64,000 nucleotides of DNA from Acidimicrobiia bacterium (GCA_022821985.1 JAJECP010000032.1:62001-126000), one strand, 5' to 3'; numbered from the stretch's first letter, positions 27,574 through 36,441 are shown. The notes: generated by a model from the letters alone, not told the origin. Made by a program: numbers and translations.

Positions 27574-29352
27574 ATGCGCCGACAGCAGGGCGCCGCGGCG
27601 GCAGCAGCCGGCATCGGCGTCTCACGCCTGTCAGGTCTCGCTCGCACAGCGCTCGTCACCAACGTTCTCGGGATCGGCACCATCGGCGATGCGTTCGCGG
27701 CAGCGATGCGCATCCCGAATTTCCTCCAGAACCTGCTCGGCGAGGGTGCCCTGTCGGGAGCATTCGTTCCCGCCTACAGCTCGCTGACCGAGCGCGATGC
27801 GCGCGCCGCGGGTCGATTGGCCGGCGCCATCGCCACGTTCCTGGTCGCGGTCACCGCGACTGCTGCGCTGATCAGCATCTTTGCCGCACGGCCCTTGGTG
27901 CGGCTCATCGCCTGGGGATTTGTGGGCGAGCGGTTCGAGCTCACGGTCACGCTCGTGCGCATCACGGTGTGCGGCACGGCACTGGCGGTGCTCAGTGCAT
28001 GGTGCTTGGGGGTGCTCAACAGCCACCGTCGCTTCTTCCTTTCCTATGTGGCGCCGGTGGTGTGGAACGCGACCCAGATCGCCGTGTTGGTCGGCGTGCT
28101 CGCATGGGGGGTGGCGGGCGCCGACCGCGCGACCGCATTGGCCTGGGGCGTGACTGCAGGCGCAGCGGCCCAGGTGCTCGTGCAGTTGCGGGGTGTCTGG
28201 CGGGCCGACCCGCGGATCTCCCTGAACTTCGGTTGGAGGGAGCCGCACGCCGCCGGGGTCATCAAGCGGTTCGGGCCTGCGGTGGCCGGTCGCGGGGTAC
28301 TGCAGATCTCGGCCTTCCTGGATCTCGCGCTGGCCTCACTGCTCAGCGTGGGAGCCGCAGCAGCGATGGCCGCTGCGCAGACGCTGTACCTGCTGCCCCT
28401 GAGCCTGATCGGCACCAGCATCGCCGCCGCCGAGCTGACCGAGCTGAGTCGGATCCGGGAACCCGCCACGATTGCCGAGCGCACGTCTGCACGCCTGTGC
28501 GCGACTGCCTTCGGCGTCTCCGGCGTGGTGGCGATCTACTTCGCAGCCGGCGGACCGCTCACCGACTCGGTGTTCAATCTCGCCGGGCTGCGAACGGCAA
28601 TCGCAGACGACGACATCACCCTGATCGCCCTCGTGCTCGGTGCCTACTCGCTCGGACTGGTGCCGCTCGTGGCATCGAGGCTGTGCCAGAACGTCCTGTT
28701 CGCCGCGCGCGACACGCGCACGGCGGCCACTATCGCAGCGATCCGGCTGGCTGTCTCGCTGGCAGTCGGCGCGGCACTGATGCTGCCGCTGGACCGGGTG
28801 CTCGTGCTCGAGGGCGCCCTCACCGGATTCGGCGACATCGACCTGTTCTCGCTGGAATCCACGTGGTCGCTGCTGGATTCGGGGATCCGCTCAGATCCTG
28901 CACTGCCCGCCCGGCTGGGCGCGGTAGGTCTGGCGCTCGGTGCGGCGTTGGGCGCCTGGGTCGAACTGGGCTTGCTGCGTCGAGCGGTCATGCAACGCCG
29001 TCCCGCGCGGGCTGGCATGCCGACGGCGGCCGACTGGCCGGCGGGGCGGCTGTTCGGCGGCGCGATTGCGCGTCACCTGGTGCCAGCGGCTGTGACATTC
29101 GTTGTCGGTCTGGGGGTCACGCTCGTGCTGGCACCAGTGCCTTCCGTACTGCGAGTCGCGGTTGCCGGCGTGACCATGGCAGGGCTTCACCTTGGCTGCG
29201 GACTGGCGCTCCGGTTGCCTGCGGCCCGAGCACTAACTTCGCAACTGTCCCGCGTGGCCCCGAAGCGCGCGCAACGCTCGCACGACGCCACGCACACTGA
29301 CACCCGCCCCGAACCCGACGAATCCCCCACCGACGACAGCGAAAGAAACTGA
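27574..29352 (+). CDS. murJ: Lipid II flippase MurJ (MviN)
   Basis: Moves lipid II across the membrane for peptidoglycan synthesis. The 592-residue protein has about 14 hydrophobic helices, the early MviN signature IGVSRLSGLARTALVTNVLGIGTIGDAFAAAMRIPNFLQNLLGEGALSGAFVP and ends in a polar tail (DTRPEPDESPTDD). In mycobacteria the homologue carries a C-terminal pseudokinase and sugar-binding domain; here those parts are a separate gene (30207-31712) with a degV gene in between. Confidence 0.93.
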   Translation: MRRQQGAAAAAAGIGVSRLSGLARTALVTNVLGIGTIGDAFAAAMRIPNFLQNLLGEGALSGAFVPAYSSLTERDARAAGRLAGAIATFLVAVTATAALISIFAARPLVRLIAWGFVGERFELTVTLVRITVCGTALAVLSAWCLGVLNSHRRFFLSYVAPVVWNATQIAVLVGVLAWGVAGADRATALAWGVTAGAAAQVLVQLRGVWRADPRISLNFGWREPHAAGVIKRFGPAVAGRGVLQISAFLDLALASLLSVGAAAAMAAAQTLYLLPLSLIGTSIAAAELTELSRIREPATIAERTSARLCATAFGVSGVVAIYFAAGGPLTDSVFNLAGLRTAIADDDITLIALVLGAYSLGLVPLVASRLCQNVLFAARDTRTAATIAAIRLAVSLAVGAALMLPLDRVLVLEGALTGFGDIDLFSLESTWSLLDSGIRSDPALPARLGAVGLALGAALGAWVELGLLRRAVMQRRPARAGMPTAADWPAGRLFGGAIARHLVPAAVTFVVGLGVTLVLAPVPSVLRVAVAGVTMAGLHLGCGLALRLPAARALTSQLSRVAPKRAQRSHDATHTDTRPEPDESPTDDSERN

Positions 29353-29358
29353 GCCGCA

Positions 29359-30210
29359 ATGACAGCGCAAGCCCCCGTGCACATCATCACCGACAGTTCC
29401 TGCGACCTCAGCGAAGAGGTCGCTGCAGGCCTTGGCATCACGGTGGTCCCGTTGGAGATCCGGTTCGGCATGCAGTCATTCACCGATCGCGTCGAGCTCA
29501 GCACGGCCGACTTCTGGATGCGCTGCCGGACCAGCGAGGAGCTGCCGTCCACCGCCGCGCCCTCCCCCGGTGCCTTCGCGCAGGCATACCAGCGCGCCGC
29601 TGACGCCGGCGCGAGCGAAGTCGTCGTGATCACGCTGAGCGGGGACCTCTCGGCGACGATCGAAGCCGCTCAACAGGCGGCATCGGAGCCCCCGAGCGGG
29701 CTCACCTGCCATGTGGTGGACAGCCGAACGGTCAGTGCCGGCCTCGGGCTGCTGGTCATCGCTGCCGCGGAACTTGCCGCCACCGGCGCCGACGGATCGC
29801 AGATCGCCGATGCCGTACGGGCCTCAGCGCAGCGAGTCCGCGTTCACGCCGCTCTGGACACGTTAGAGAATTTGCGCAAGGGCGGCCGCATCGGCGCTGC
29901 GCAATCGCTGCTGGGCTCGGTGCTGTCGATCAAGCCCCTGATCACCGTCACCGACGGCCGCGTCGAGCCGGCGGGCAAGCAGCGAACACGCACTCGCGCA
30001 CTCGCGCACCTGGTCGACCTGGTGGCAACAGAGGGCCCGAACATCTCGGTGATCGCGGTGATGCATGCGGACTGTGACGATGTCGACGATTTTGTGGCGC
30101 GGATCGCGCCGCTCGCTGACACTGAGCCCAGGGTGATGCTGATCGGTCCCGTCGTCGGAGCACACGCGGGTGTCGGCACCATCGGCGTGGTCTTCATCAC
30201 GAAGGAGTGA
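29359..30210 (+). CDS. DegV family fatty-acid-binding protein
   Basis: DegV (FakB-like) proteins hold a fatty acid for phosphorylation by FakA kinases. The 283-residue protein has the N-terminal HIITDSSCDLSEEVAAGLGITVVPL, the TSEELPSTAAPSPGAFAQAYQ segment and LENLRKGGRIGAAQSLLGSVLSIKPLI. No fakA gene is adjacent, so the acid and its fate are unknown. It starts six bases after murJ and overlaps the next gene by four bases, so it is inside the cell-wall transcript. Confidence 0.9.
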   Translation: MTAQAPVHIITDSSCDLSEEVAAGLGITVVPLEIRFGMQSFTDRVELSTADFWMRCRTSEELPSTAAPSPGAFAQAYQRAADAGASEVVVITLSGDLSATIEAAQQAASEPPSGLTCHVVDSRTVSAGLGLLVIAAAELAATGADGSQIADAVRASAQRVRVHAALDTLENLRKGGRIGAAQSLLGSVLSIKPLITVTDGRVEPAGKQRTRTRALAHLVDLVATEGPNISVIAVMHADCDDVDDFVARIAPLADTEPRVMLIGPVVGAHAGVGTIGVVFITKE

Positions 30211-31712
30211 CCGACACCGGCTCGAACGAACGGTACGAGCGGCACGAACTGCTGCAACCGGGCGCAGTCGAGACGTGGTCCGGATTGGATCGCACACTCA
30301 ATCGTCCGGTCACGATCCGCAGGGCAACCGCCGACAGCGAGATAGGTCACCGCCTGCGCCTGCAGGCCAAGGCACTGGCGCGTGTGGAGCACCATGGCCT
30401 GCTGCACATCCTCGATACCTACGACGAAGCGGATCACTTTGCGATCGTCACCGAGCAACTGCCCACCAGGATGCTCACTGAGGAACTCGCGGCACCCAAT
30501 GGAGACACCAGGCGCCTGGCTGCCACCGAGGCGATCCGCGTCGTCATCGCGGTAACTGAGGCGCTGGCTGTTCTGCACAGCGCGGGCTTCGCCCACGGTG
30601 GCGTCGATGCCGAGTACATCGGGTGGCGCGCCGAGGTGGGCTGGGTCATTCTCAACGGCCCGCCCACCGACGACGCCGTCACCATTCCCGCGACACGGCG
30701 TACTGATCTGGCTTCGATCGCTGTGCTCGCGCACCGACTCATTGTCGGAGCAGCACCTCAGCGGCGACCCGATGGCACCTGGGAACTTGACCCTGTCGTG
30801 CCCGATGTCGTGGCGCCGGTGCTCGCACGGGCCATCAGCGCTTCGGACCCATGGCCCGATGTCCCATCGATGCTGCTCGCACTGCGTTCGGTCGTCGACG
30901 AACTGCCGGCGGCCAACGGCACCGGCGCCGATCGCAGATCGGTATGGCAGGCAGAACGGCACTGGTTGGCACCCGTCGGCATTCTGGTAGCCGCAGCGGC
31001 CACGCTTGTCGGGGTCGCCGTGGTCATCGGGCAGCCATCCGAACCGGCCACGGAAGCATCGCCGCCCCCCGTGACCGCGGCCCCGGACGCAGGTACGCAG
31101 CCGGTCGTCACCGTCGTGCCATCGGCAACCGTCGTCGCGACCGCTGTGACCGTCGCGCCGCAGACTGTGCCGACCGCCGCGCCGGCACCGACGACGACCC
31201 AAGTTCGCCGCGTACCGATCCTGCTGGAGTCCATCACCGACTTCGATCCGGCCGGCGACGACCGGATCGAGCATCCCGAGCGCCTCATCTTCATCAACGA
31301 CGGCGATCCGGGCACCGGCTGGAGCACCGCGCGCTACAACACCCGCGACTTCGGCGGGCTCAAGGACGGCGTCGGGCTGATCGTCGTGCTGTACGGCGAC
31401 GAGCCACACTCGGTCGAGCGCCTGGTGATCGACTCTCCCACCGTCGGGTGGTCCTTCGAGCTGTACGCATCGAGCGAGCGCAATCGCACGCTGATCGATT
31501 GGGGAAGCCCGGTCGCAACAGCGCAGGACATCACGGGTTCGACAACGCTCGAGGTGCCATCTGCCGAGGCCGCTGCCCTGCTCGTGTGGATCACCGATCT
31601 CGGTGACGAGTTGCCCAACGGCGGGCATCGGGTCACCGTGTCCCGGATCGAGGTCGCCACCACGAGCAATGCCACCGAAGCACCCCCCAGCACCGACGCC
31701 GTAACCCCCTAG
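30207..31712 (+). CDS. Membrane pseudokinase with extracytoplasmic discoidin-like domain (MviN C-terminal counterpart)
   Basis: A 501-residue protein. Residues 1-235 resemble a Ser/Thr kinase (LRLQAKALARVEHHGLLHILDTYDEADHFAIVTEQL) but lack the VAIK lysine (VTIRRA), the HRD aspartate (HGGVDAEYI) and the DFG motif. One membrane helix follows (about 253-276), then a threonine/proline-rich linker and a C-terminal beta domain (NDGDPGTGWSTARYNTRDFGGLKDGVGLIVVL) like the sugar-binding end of mycobacterial MviN. By analogy it may link MurJ to kinase signalling; that is inference. The GTG start overlaps the degV stop. Confidence 0.8.
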   Translation: MTDTGSNERYERHELLQPGAVETWSGLDRTLNRPVTIRRATADSEIGHRLRLQAKALARVEHHGLLHILDTYDEADHFAIVTEQLPTRMLTEELAAPNGDTRRLAATEAIRVVIAVTEALAVLHSAGFAHGGVDAEYIGWRAEVGWVILNGPPTDDAVTIPATRRTDLASIAVLAHRLIVGAAPQRRPDGTWELDPVVPDVVAPVLARAISASDPWPDVPSMLLALRSVVDELPAANGTGADRRSVWQAERHWLAPVGILVAAAATLVGVAVVIGQPSEPATEASPPPVTAAPDAGTQPVVTVVPSATVVATAVTVAPQTVPTAAPAPTTTQVRRVPILLESITDFDPAGDDRIEHPERLIFINDGDPGTGWSTARYNTRDFGGLKDGVGLIVVLYGDEPHSVERLVIDSPTVGWSFELYASSERNRTLIDWGSPVATAQDITGSTTLEVPSAEAAALLVWITDLGDELPNGGHRVTVSRIEVATTSNATEAPPSTDAVTP

Positions 31713-31731
31713 CGGCGACCGCAAAACTTCT

Positions 31732-31802
31732 TTCTCTCCGCTCTTGTTCGCCGGCGCTCACGGGCCGCTCGGGCCACGGCTTCGCCTCTGGCTCAGCCTC
31801 TA
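31732..31802 (+). repeat. Dispersed intergenic repeat, copy R3
   Basis: A shorter copy with the CCGCTCTTGTTCG block, CTCACGGGCCGCTCGGGCC, ACGGCTTCGCCTCTG and GGCTCAGCCTC, in the same orientation as the copy at 23345-23460. It fills the gap between the pseudokinase gene and the small membrane protein gene. Confidence 0.65.
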
Positions 31803-31813
31803 GGCTTCCGCCG

Positions 31814-32143
31814 ATGATCTCGAAGCGCTCGAAGAGCTCCGGCGAGACGCCCGACGACAGCATCGACGCAGCCGTCGCTCGGTTTACCAATGCCGTCGAT
31901 GCAGTTCGCGCCCGGACGAGCGGACCGCTGATCACGGCTGCGCGAGGGCTGGTGTACGGCCTGGTCATCGTCACCGCGGCGGTGGGTGTCGTGGTGCTGG
32001 TGGCCATTGCGGCGATCAGGGCACTCGATATCGCGGTGCCGGGCGACGTGTGGTCTGCGCACCTGATCGCCGGCGGCATATTCGGCGGTGCCGGAGCATG
32101 GGCGTGGTCCAAGCGGCGACCGCGTGCGGCGAGGGAAGCATGA
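31814..32143 (+). CDS. Small two-helix membrane protein upstream of trxB
   Basis: A 109-residue protein with a charged N-terminus, two hydrophobic segments (LVYGLVIVTAAVGVVVLVAIAAI and HLIAGGIFGGAGAWAW) and a basic C-terminus. Its stop overlaps the trxB start by four bases, which supports real translation. I do not recognise the family, and nothing in the sequence suggests an activity. Confidence 0.75.
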   Translation: MISKRSKSSGETPDDSIDAAVARFTNAVDAVRARTSGPLITAARGLVYGLVIVTAAVGVVVLVAIAAIRALDIAVPGDVWSAHLIAGGIFGGAGAWAWSKRRPRAAREA

Positions 32144-33111
32144 GCAGCGGCGCCGGATCTCCTGACGCCGCGCCGCGCGACGTGATCATCGTCGGGAGCG
32201 GCCCGGCTGGTCTTACCGCAGCCATCTACACCGCTCGAGCAAGCTTGCAGCCGCTCGTGATCGAGGGCGAGCCGTCCTCCACCAGCGACCAGCCGGGCGG
32301 GCAGCTCATGCTGACCACCGATGTCGAGAACTATCCCGGATTTCCAGACGGTGTCCTGGGTCCTGACTTGATGGCCGGCTTCCGGGCTCAAGCAGAACGC
32401 TTCGGTGCCGAATTCCTCACTGCCAAAGCCACCAAAGTCGATTTAGGCGAACGGCCGTTCTCAGTCTGGGTTGGCGACACGTGTTATCGCAGCCGCACGG
32501 TGATCGTGTCCACCGGAGCGCAGAGCTTGTTGCTCGAGCTGCCCAATGAGGAGCGCCTCATCGGTCACGGTGTGTCCACCTGTGCCACCTGTGACGGCTT
32601 CTTCTTCCGGGGTCAGGAGATCGCGGTGGTGGGCGGCGGCGACAGCGCACTCGAAGAGGCCACCTTCCTGACGCGCTTTGCAGCAAAGGTGTACGTCGTG
32701 CATCGACGCGACGAGTTGCGCGCTTCGAAGATCATGCAGGATCGAGCCTTCGCCAACGAGCGGATCGAGTTCTTGTGGAACCGGCAGGTGGTGGAGATCC
32801 TCGGTGACGAGCGCCTCGAGGGCGTCATGCTCGAGGACACACAGACGAAGCAGCGTTCGCCGCTCGACATCTCAGGCCTGTTCATCGCGATCGGGCATCG
32901 ACCGAACACCGAGCTGTTCGCGGATTGGCTCGACCGTAAGCCCAACGGCTATCTCGTGACCGAGGCTGGCAGCGCTCGCACGAACATCGAGGGCGTCTTC
33001 GCCTGCGGCGACGTGCAAGACGACTACTACCGCCAAGCAGTGACAGCCGCCGGCTCGGGCTGCCAAGCTGCCATCGACGCCGAGCGCTGGCTTGAAGCCC
33101 AAGGTCACTGA
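32140..33111 (+). CDS. trxB: Thioredoxin reductase
   Basis: NADPH-dependent flavoenzyme that reduces thioredoxin. The 323-residue protein has the FAD-binding VIIVGSGPAGLTAAIYTARA, the redox centre CATCDG, the NADPH-binding VVGGGDSALEEATFL and the C-terminal FACGDVQDDYYRQAVTAAGSGCQAAIDAE. The ATG at 32140 overlaps the upstream stop as ATGA; earlier in-frame starts would lie within the upstream gene. It forms a unit with trxA 74 bases downstream. Confidence 0.96.
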   Translation: MSSGAGSPDAAPRDVIIVGSGPAGLTAAIYTARASLQPLVIEGEPSSTSDQPGGQLMLTTDVENYPGFPDGVLGPDLMAGFRAQAERFGAEFLTAKATKVDLGERPFSVWVGDTCYRSRTVIVSTGAQSLLLELPNEERLIGHGVSTCATCDGFFFRGQEIAVVGGGDSALEEATFLTRFAAKVYVVHRRDELRASKIMQDRAFANERIEFLWNRQVVEILGDERLEGVMLEDTQTKQRSPLDISGLFIAIGHRPNTELFADWLDRKPNGYLVTEAGSARTNIEGVFACGDVQDDYYRQAVTAAGSGCQAAIDAERWLEAQGH

Positions 33112-33185
33112 GACTCAGACGTCAACCGCCGTCAGACGAGACCGCAGCGGTAGCCTCGCGGCAACCACGAGACGAGGAGCCAGCG

Positions 33186-33509
33186 ATGGCCGAAGGCATT
33201 TCCACCTTGGATGACAGCACGTTCGACGAGACGGTCGGCAGTGCTGACAGCCCGGTGCTGGTGGATTTCTGGGCCGAATGGTGCGGACCGTGCAAGATGA
33301 TCGCCCCCATTCTCGAGGAGATTGCCTCGGAGCACGACAACATCCGCGTCGCCAAGGTCAACGTCGACGAGAGTCCCGACTTGGCCATGCGCTACCAGGT
33401 GATGAGCATTCCGACACTCATCATGTTCCGAGACGGCGAACCGGCTAAGCGTCTCGTCGGCGCCAAGCCGAAGAGCGCCCTGCTGGCTGAGATCGGCGAG
33501 TTCCTCTGA
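33186..33509 (+). CDS. trxA: Thioredoxin
   Basis: A 107-residue classical thioredoxin with the active site WCGPCK in VLVDFWAEWCGPCKM, the conserved cis-proline loop SIPTLIMFRDGE and the usual C-terminal helix. A GAGGAG ribosome site precedes the ATG. It partners with the upstream trxB, and its stop codon overlaps the apparent start of the CwlM-like gene. Confidence 0.96.
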   Translation: MAEGISTLDDSTFDETVGSADSPVLVDFWAEWCGPCKMIAPILEEIASEHDNIRVAKVNVDESPDLAMRYQVMSIPTLIMFRDGEPAKRLVGAKPKSALLAEIGEFL

Positions 33510-34471
33510 TCCGACCGTTCGGCGTCGGCGCGGCAGGTCCGCACGTTCGAGACCTCCAGCATCGGCTGACCGCGACTGGTCACTGGCACGGCCCGATCAC
33601 CGGCATCTTCGACTCGGCAACTGCCGAGTCCGTCAAGGCATTCCAGGCGCAGCGCTCGATTGATGTCGACGGCATCTGCGGCCCCGAGACATGGGGACTG
33701 CTGATCGAGGCGGGCCAGCGGCTGGGAGATCGCTTCCTGTACCTGCGCACTCCGCACCTGCGGGGCGATGACGTCGCCGAGGTGCAACGGATGCTCAGCA
33801 CGCTGGGGTTCTCGGTCGGACGCATCGATGGGATCTGGGGTCCGCTGACCGCAGCCGCGCTCGCCGATTTCCAGACGAATATGAGCTTGGGCGGTGACGG
33901 CGTCTGCGGCGGCCGAACCTTGCAGACACTGCAGCAGCTCGTGCGACCGCTCGGCGACGCATCGGTCGTCGCCCACATCACCGAGCGGCAACGCTTGGAA
34001 TCCGCCGGCGGCCAGTTGATCGGACGGCGCATCGCCGTGGGTGAAGCCGGCGGCCTCGAGCCCGTCACCGCGTCGGTGCGGCGCGAGATCGGGCGCGACG
34101 GCGCCGAGGTGCTGACCGTTCACCATCCTGACTGGTCAACGCAAGCCGCGCAGGTCAACCGATTCGGTGCAGCCGTCTACATCGGTTTCGAGGTCAAGCC
34201 AGCCGCGCCCTCGGTCAGCTACTTCCAGGGTCGTCACTTCGTGAGCCGCGCCGGCCAGAAGCTCGCCACCGACATCGCGGACGGACTGGAACCAATGTTC
34301 GGCTCCGTTGAAACGAACGGCATGGGGCTCCCCATGCTGCGTGAGAGCGCCATGCCCGCCGTGCTGTGCAGGTTCGAGCGCATCGACGCTCTGCTTGAAC
34401 AAAACCGGGAAGTGGCCGACGTCGTTGCCCAGTCGACCCGCGATCTGCTCGCTGATCAGCCTGCAGCCTGA
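33506..34471 (+). CDS. cwlM: CwlM-like protein: two peptidoglycan-binding domains plus pseudo-amidase
   Basis: The open frame of 321 residues begins right at the trxA stop. It encodes two PG_binding_1 repeats (GPHVRDLQHRLTATGHW..., then GDDVAEVQRMLSTLGFS...) and an amidase_3 fold. No ATG, GTG or TTG occurs before about residue 91, which would delete the first repeat; the only start that keeps it is the CTG at 33506, overlapping the trxA TGA (or the next codon, ATC). In the amidase part the zinc ligands are gone: DPGHGG reads VGEAGG and the SIHAN histidine is absent. Mycobacterial CwlM is an essential cytoplasmic regulator of MurA, and that non-catalytic role fits. Confidence 0.82.
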   Translation: MIRPFGVGAAGPHVRDLQHRLTATGHWHGPITGIFDSATAESVKAFQAQRSIDVDGICGPETWGLLIEAGQRLGDRFLYLRTPHLRGDDVAEVQRMLSTLGFSVGRIDGIWGPLTAAALADFQTNMSLGGDGVCGGRTLQTLQQLVRPLGDASVVAHITERQRLESAGGQLIGRRIAVGEAGGLEPVTASVRREIGRDGAEVLTVHHPDWSTQAAQVNRFGAAVYIGFEVKPAAPSVSYFQGRHFVSRAGQKLATDIADGLEPMFGSVETNGMGLPMLRESAMPAVLCRFERIDALLEQNREVADVVAQSTRDLLADQPAA

Positions 34472-34494
34472 CCTCGGCGCAAGTTTCTCCCCAC

Positions 34495-34517
34495 GTTGTC
34501 CACAACTAGTGGACAAC
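34495..34517. promoter_or_regulatory. Palindrome made of two head-to-head DnaA boxes
   Basis: GTTGTCCAC-AACTA-GTGGACAAC is a perfect inverted repeat with nine-base arms. It contains TTGTCCACA on the plus strand (34496-34504) and TTGTCCACT on the minus strand (34508-34516), both close to the DnaA box consensus. It lies in the 122-base gap between the convergent cwlM and parB genes. It could also fold as a transcript hairpin, but there is no T-run. Confidence 0.55.
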
Positions 34518-34593
34518 AAGTTCAGATTGAGGCTACGAATCTCGGCGCCAGCGCCTCCGTCATCGGTAGCTTGAGTCGGTCGGCATACACCAC

Positions 34594-35496
34594 TCAACCT
34601 TCGAGGGTCGCTTGAAAGTTGGCGGTCAGCGCCTCGTAGAGCCGGCCGAGATCTTCCATATCGGCGAATCTGATGATAATCTGACCCCCCTGGCGGCCGA
34701 GTTGCACCTCGACGGCAGTGGTGAGGGCGGCGGCCAAGGCCGACTCGACCTCCAACACTGCTGCCGGACGGTCCTCGACAGCAGGGGTCGGCGCAGCGGG
34801 TTCGTCGATTGGCTGACCGGGCGCCGACTCGCGTTCAGACGGTGCGCCGAGAGATCGGACTTCCTCCTCCACCGCGCGCACTGACCAGCCTTCATCGACC
34901 GCGCGCTCGGCGAGCAGTTCGAGTTCGACAGGGTCGTCGCATCCGAGCAGCGCACGGGCGTGCCCGGCGGAGAGCTCCCCATCCAGCAGGTAACGCTGCA
35001 CACTGACCGGCAACGACAAGAGCCTGAGTGAGTTGGTGACCGTCGCACGGCTGCGACCCATGCGACGTCCGAGCTCATCGTGGGTGACGCCAAAGTCATC
35101 GATGAGCTGCCGGTACGCAGCCGCCTCTTCCAAGGGATTGAGATCTGCCCGGTGAACGTTCTCGATCAGCGCGTGGGTCAGGCTGGTCTCGTCGTCCGCG
35201 GCGCGCACGACGACCGGAATCGTGTCCAAGCCGATGCTGCGCGCCGCCCGCCAGCGCCGCTCGCCCGCGATGATCTCGAAACGGCCGACAATGCCCGTCT
35301 CGCGCACGACGATCGGCTGCAAGACCCCGATCTGGCGAATTGAATCGGCCAGGGTGTCCAGTGCTGCAGTGTCGAAATGCTGTCGGGGTTGGAGCGGATT
35401 GACTTCGACGGCCGAGACGGGCACCTCGCGATAGGCCGATTGGCCGGTCGGGATGAGTGCGCCGAGCCCCCGCCCGAGCCCTCGTTGGGCATTCAT
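34594..35496 (-). CDS. parB: Chromosome partitioning protein ParB
   Basis: ParB loads at parS and spreads to organise the origin region. The 300-residue protein has the N-terminal arginine-rich CTPase patch (IAGERRWRAARSIGL), ENVHRADLNPLEEA, a helix-turn-helix (TVTNSLRLLSLP) and a C-terminal dimer domain with a long acidic linker. The start overlaps the parA stop by four bases. A perfect parS lies upstream of parA. Confidence 0.96.
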   Translation of the reverse strand: MNAQRGLGRGLGALIPTGQSAYREVPVSAVEVNPLQPRQHFDTAALDTLADSIRQIGVLQPIVVRETGIVGRFEIIAGERRWRAARSIGLDTIPVVVRAADDETSLTHALIENVHRADLNPLEEAAAYRQLIDDFGVTHDELGRRMGRSRATVTNSLRLLSLPVSVQRYLLDGELSAGHARALLGCDDPVELELLAERAVDEGWSVRAVEEEVRSLGAPSERESAPGQPIDEPAAPTPAVEDRPAAVLEVESALAAALTTAVEVQLGRQGGQIIIRFADMEDLGRLYEALTANFQATLEG

Positions 35497-36374
35497 GTGG
35501 GGGCTCCCTCGCGACTGATCGACCAGACGCCGCTCGGATCTGCCTGCTCATGTTCCCGGCCCTCATTCGAACCGGGATCATGAGCCGTGCGGGCACCGGC
35601 TGCCTCCGCCTGGCCGCCGCGCTCATGAATCTCCCGGGCGAGTTCTCGGTAGGCCACGGCGCCACGGCTGTTGGGCGCGTACACCGTCACCGGCTGCCCC
35701 ACGCTCGGGGCTTCAGACAAGCGCACCGTCCGCGGGATCACCACCCGGCACACCCGATCACCGAAGTGCCGCCGAACATCAGAGACCACCTCCGCCGCAA
35801 GCCGTGTCCGGGCGTCGTACATCACCATGACGATGGCACTGATAACGAGGGCGGGATTGAGTCCCTGGCGCACCATCTCGACGTTGTGAAGCAGTTGGCC
35901 CAGCCCCTCGAGCGCGTAGTACTCGCACTGGACTGGCACCAGGATCTCGACTGCCGCACTCAACGCGTTGACGGTCAACAGTCCAAGCGACGGCGGGCAG
36001 TCGATGAAGATGTAGTCGTAGTCGTCAGCGACCGGGGCGAGAGCGTGCCGGAGTTTCAACTCGCGACTGAAGGCCGACACGAGTTCTATCTCCGCGCCAG
36101 ACATTTCTAGCCGTGCCGGCGCCACATCGAAGTGCTCGATGCCGGTCGGTTGGATGCAGTCGACGATTTCTGCTGTGCCGAGCAGTACCTGGTACATGGA
36201 AGTGTCCACCACACGCGGGTCGATGCCGGCGCCAGTAGCGGCATTGCCTTGCGGATCCATGTCGACAAGCAGCGTCTTCTGGCCCAGATCGGCAAGTGCC
36301 GCACACAGATTGACGGCTGTCGTCGTCTTGCCGACGCCGCCTTTCTGGTTCGTCACCGCAATGATCCGACCCAT
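35493..36374 (-). CDS. parA: Chromosome partitioning ATPase ParA (Soj)
   Basis: A 293-residue ParA with the deviant Walker A KGGVGKTTTAVNL, the Walker A' motif VDMDPQGNA and the switch IFIDCPPSLGLLTVNAL. It acts with ParB to move the origins. I chose the ATG at 36374 because GGAG lies seven bases upstream; the frame stays open a further 48 codons, but that extension would translate straight through the parS site. The last 35 residues are a hydrophilic tail not usual in ParA. Confidence 0.95.
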   Translation of the reverse strand: MGRIIAVTNQKGGVGKTTTAVNLCAALADLGQKTLLVDMDPQGNAATGAGIDPRVVDTSMYQVLLGTAEIVDCIQPTGIEHFDVAPARLEMSGAEIELVSAFSRELKLRHALAPVADDYDYIFIDCPPSLGLLTVNALSAAVEILVPVQCEYYALEGLGQLLHNVEMVRQGLNPALVISAIVMVMYDARTRLAAEVVSDVRRHFGDRVCRVVIPRTVRLSEAPSVGQPVTVYAPNSRGAVAYRELAREIHERGGQAEAAGARTAHDPGSNEGREHEQADPSGVWSISREGAPT

Positions 36375-36441
36375 GCAGTCTCCGTTCATTGACGCCTGAG
36401 GGTCAGCGTAGGCCAGTAGTCGACCCGCTGCGGGGCCGCAG

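Noticed and set aside
34495-34517. Reading the DnaA-box palindrome as an ordinary rho-independent terminator
   Set aside because: It could form a hairpin between convergent genes, but it lacks a T-run and its arms match DnaA boxes, so I list it as a possible binding site and keep the terminator as an alternative.
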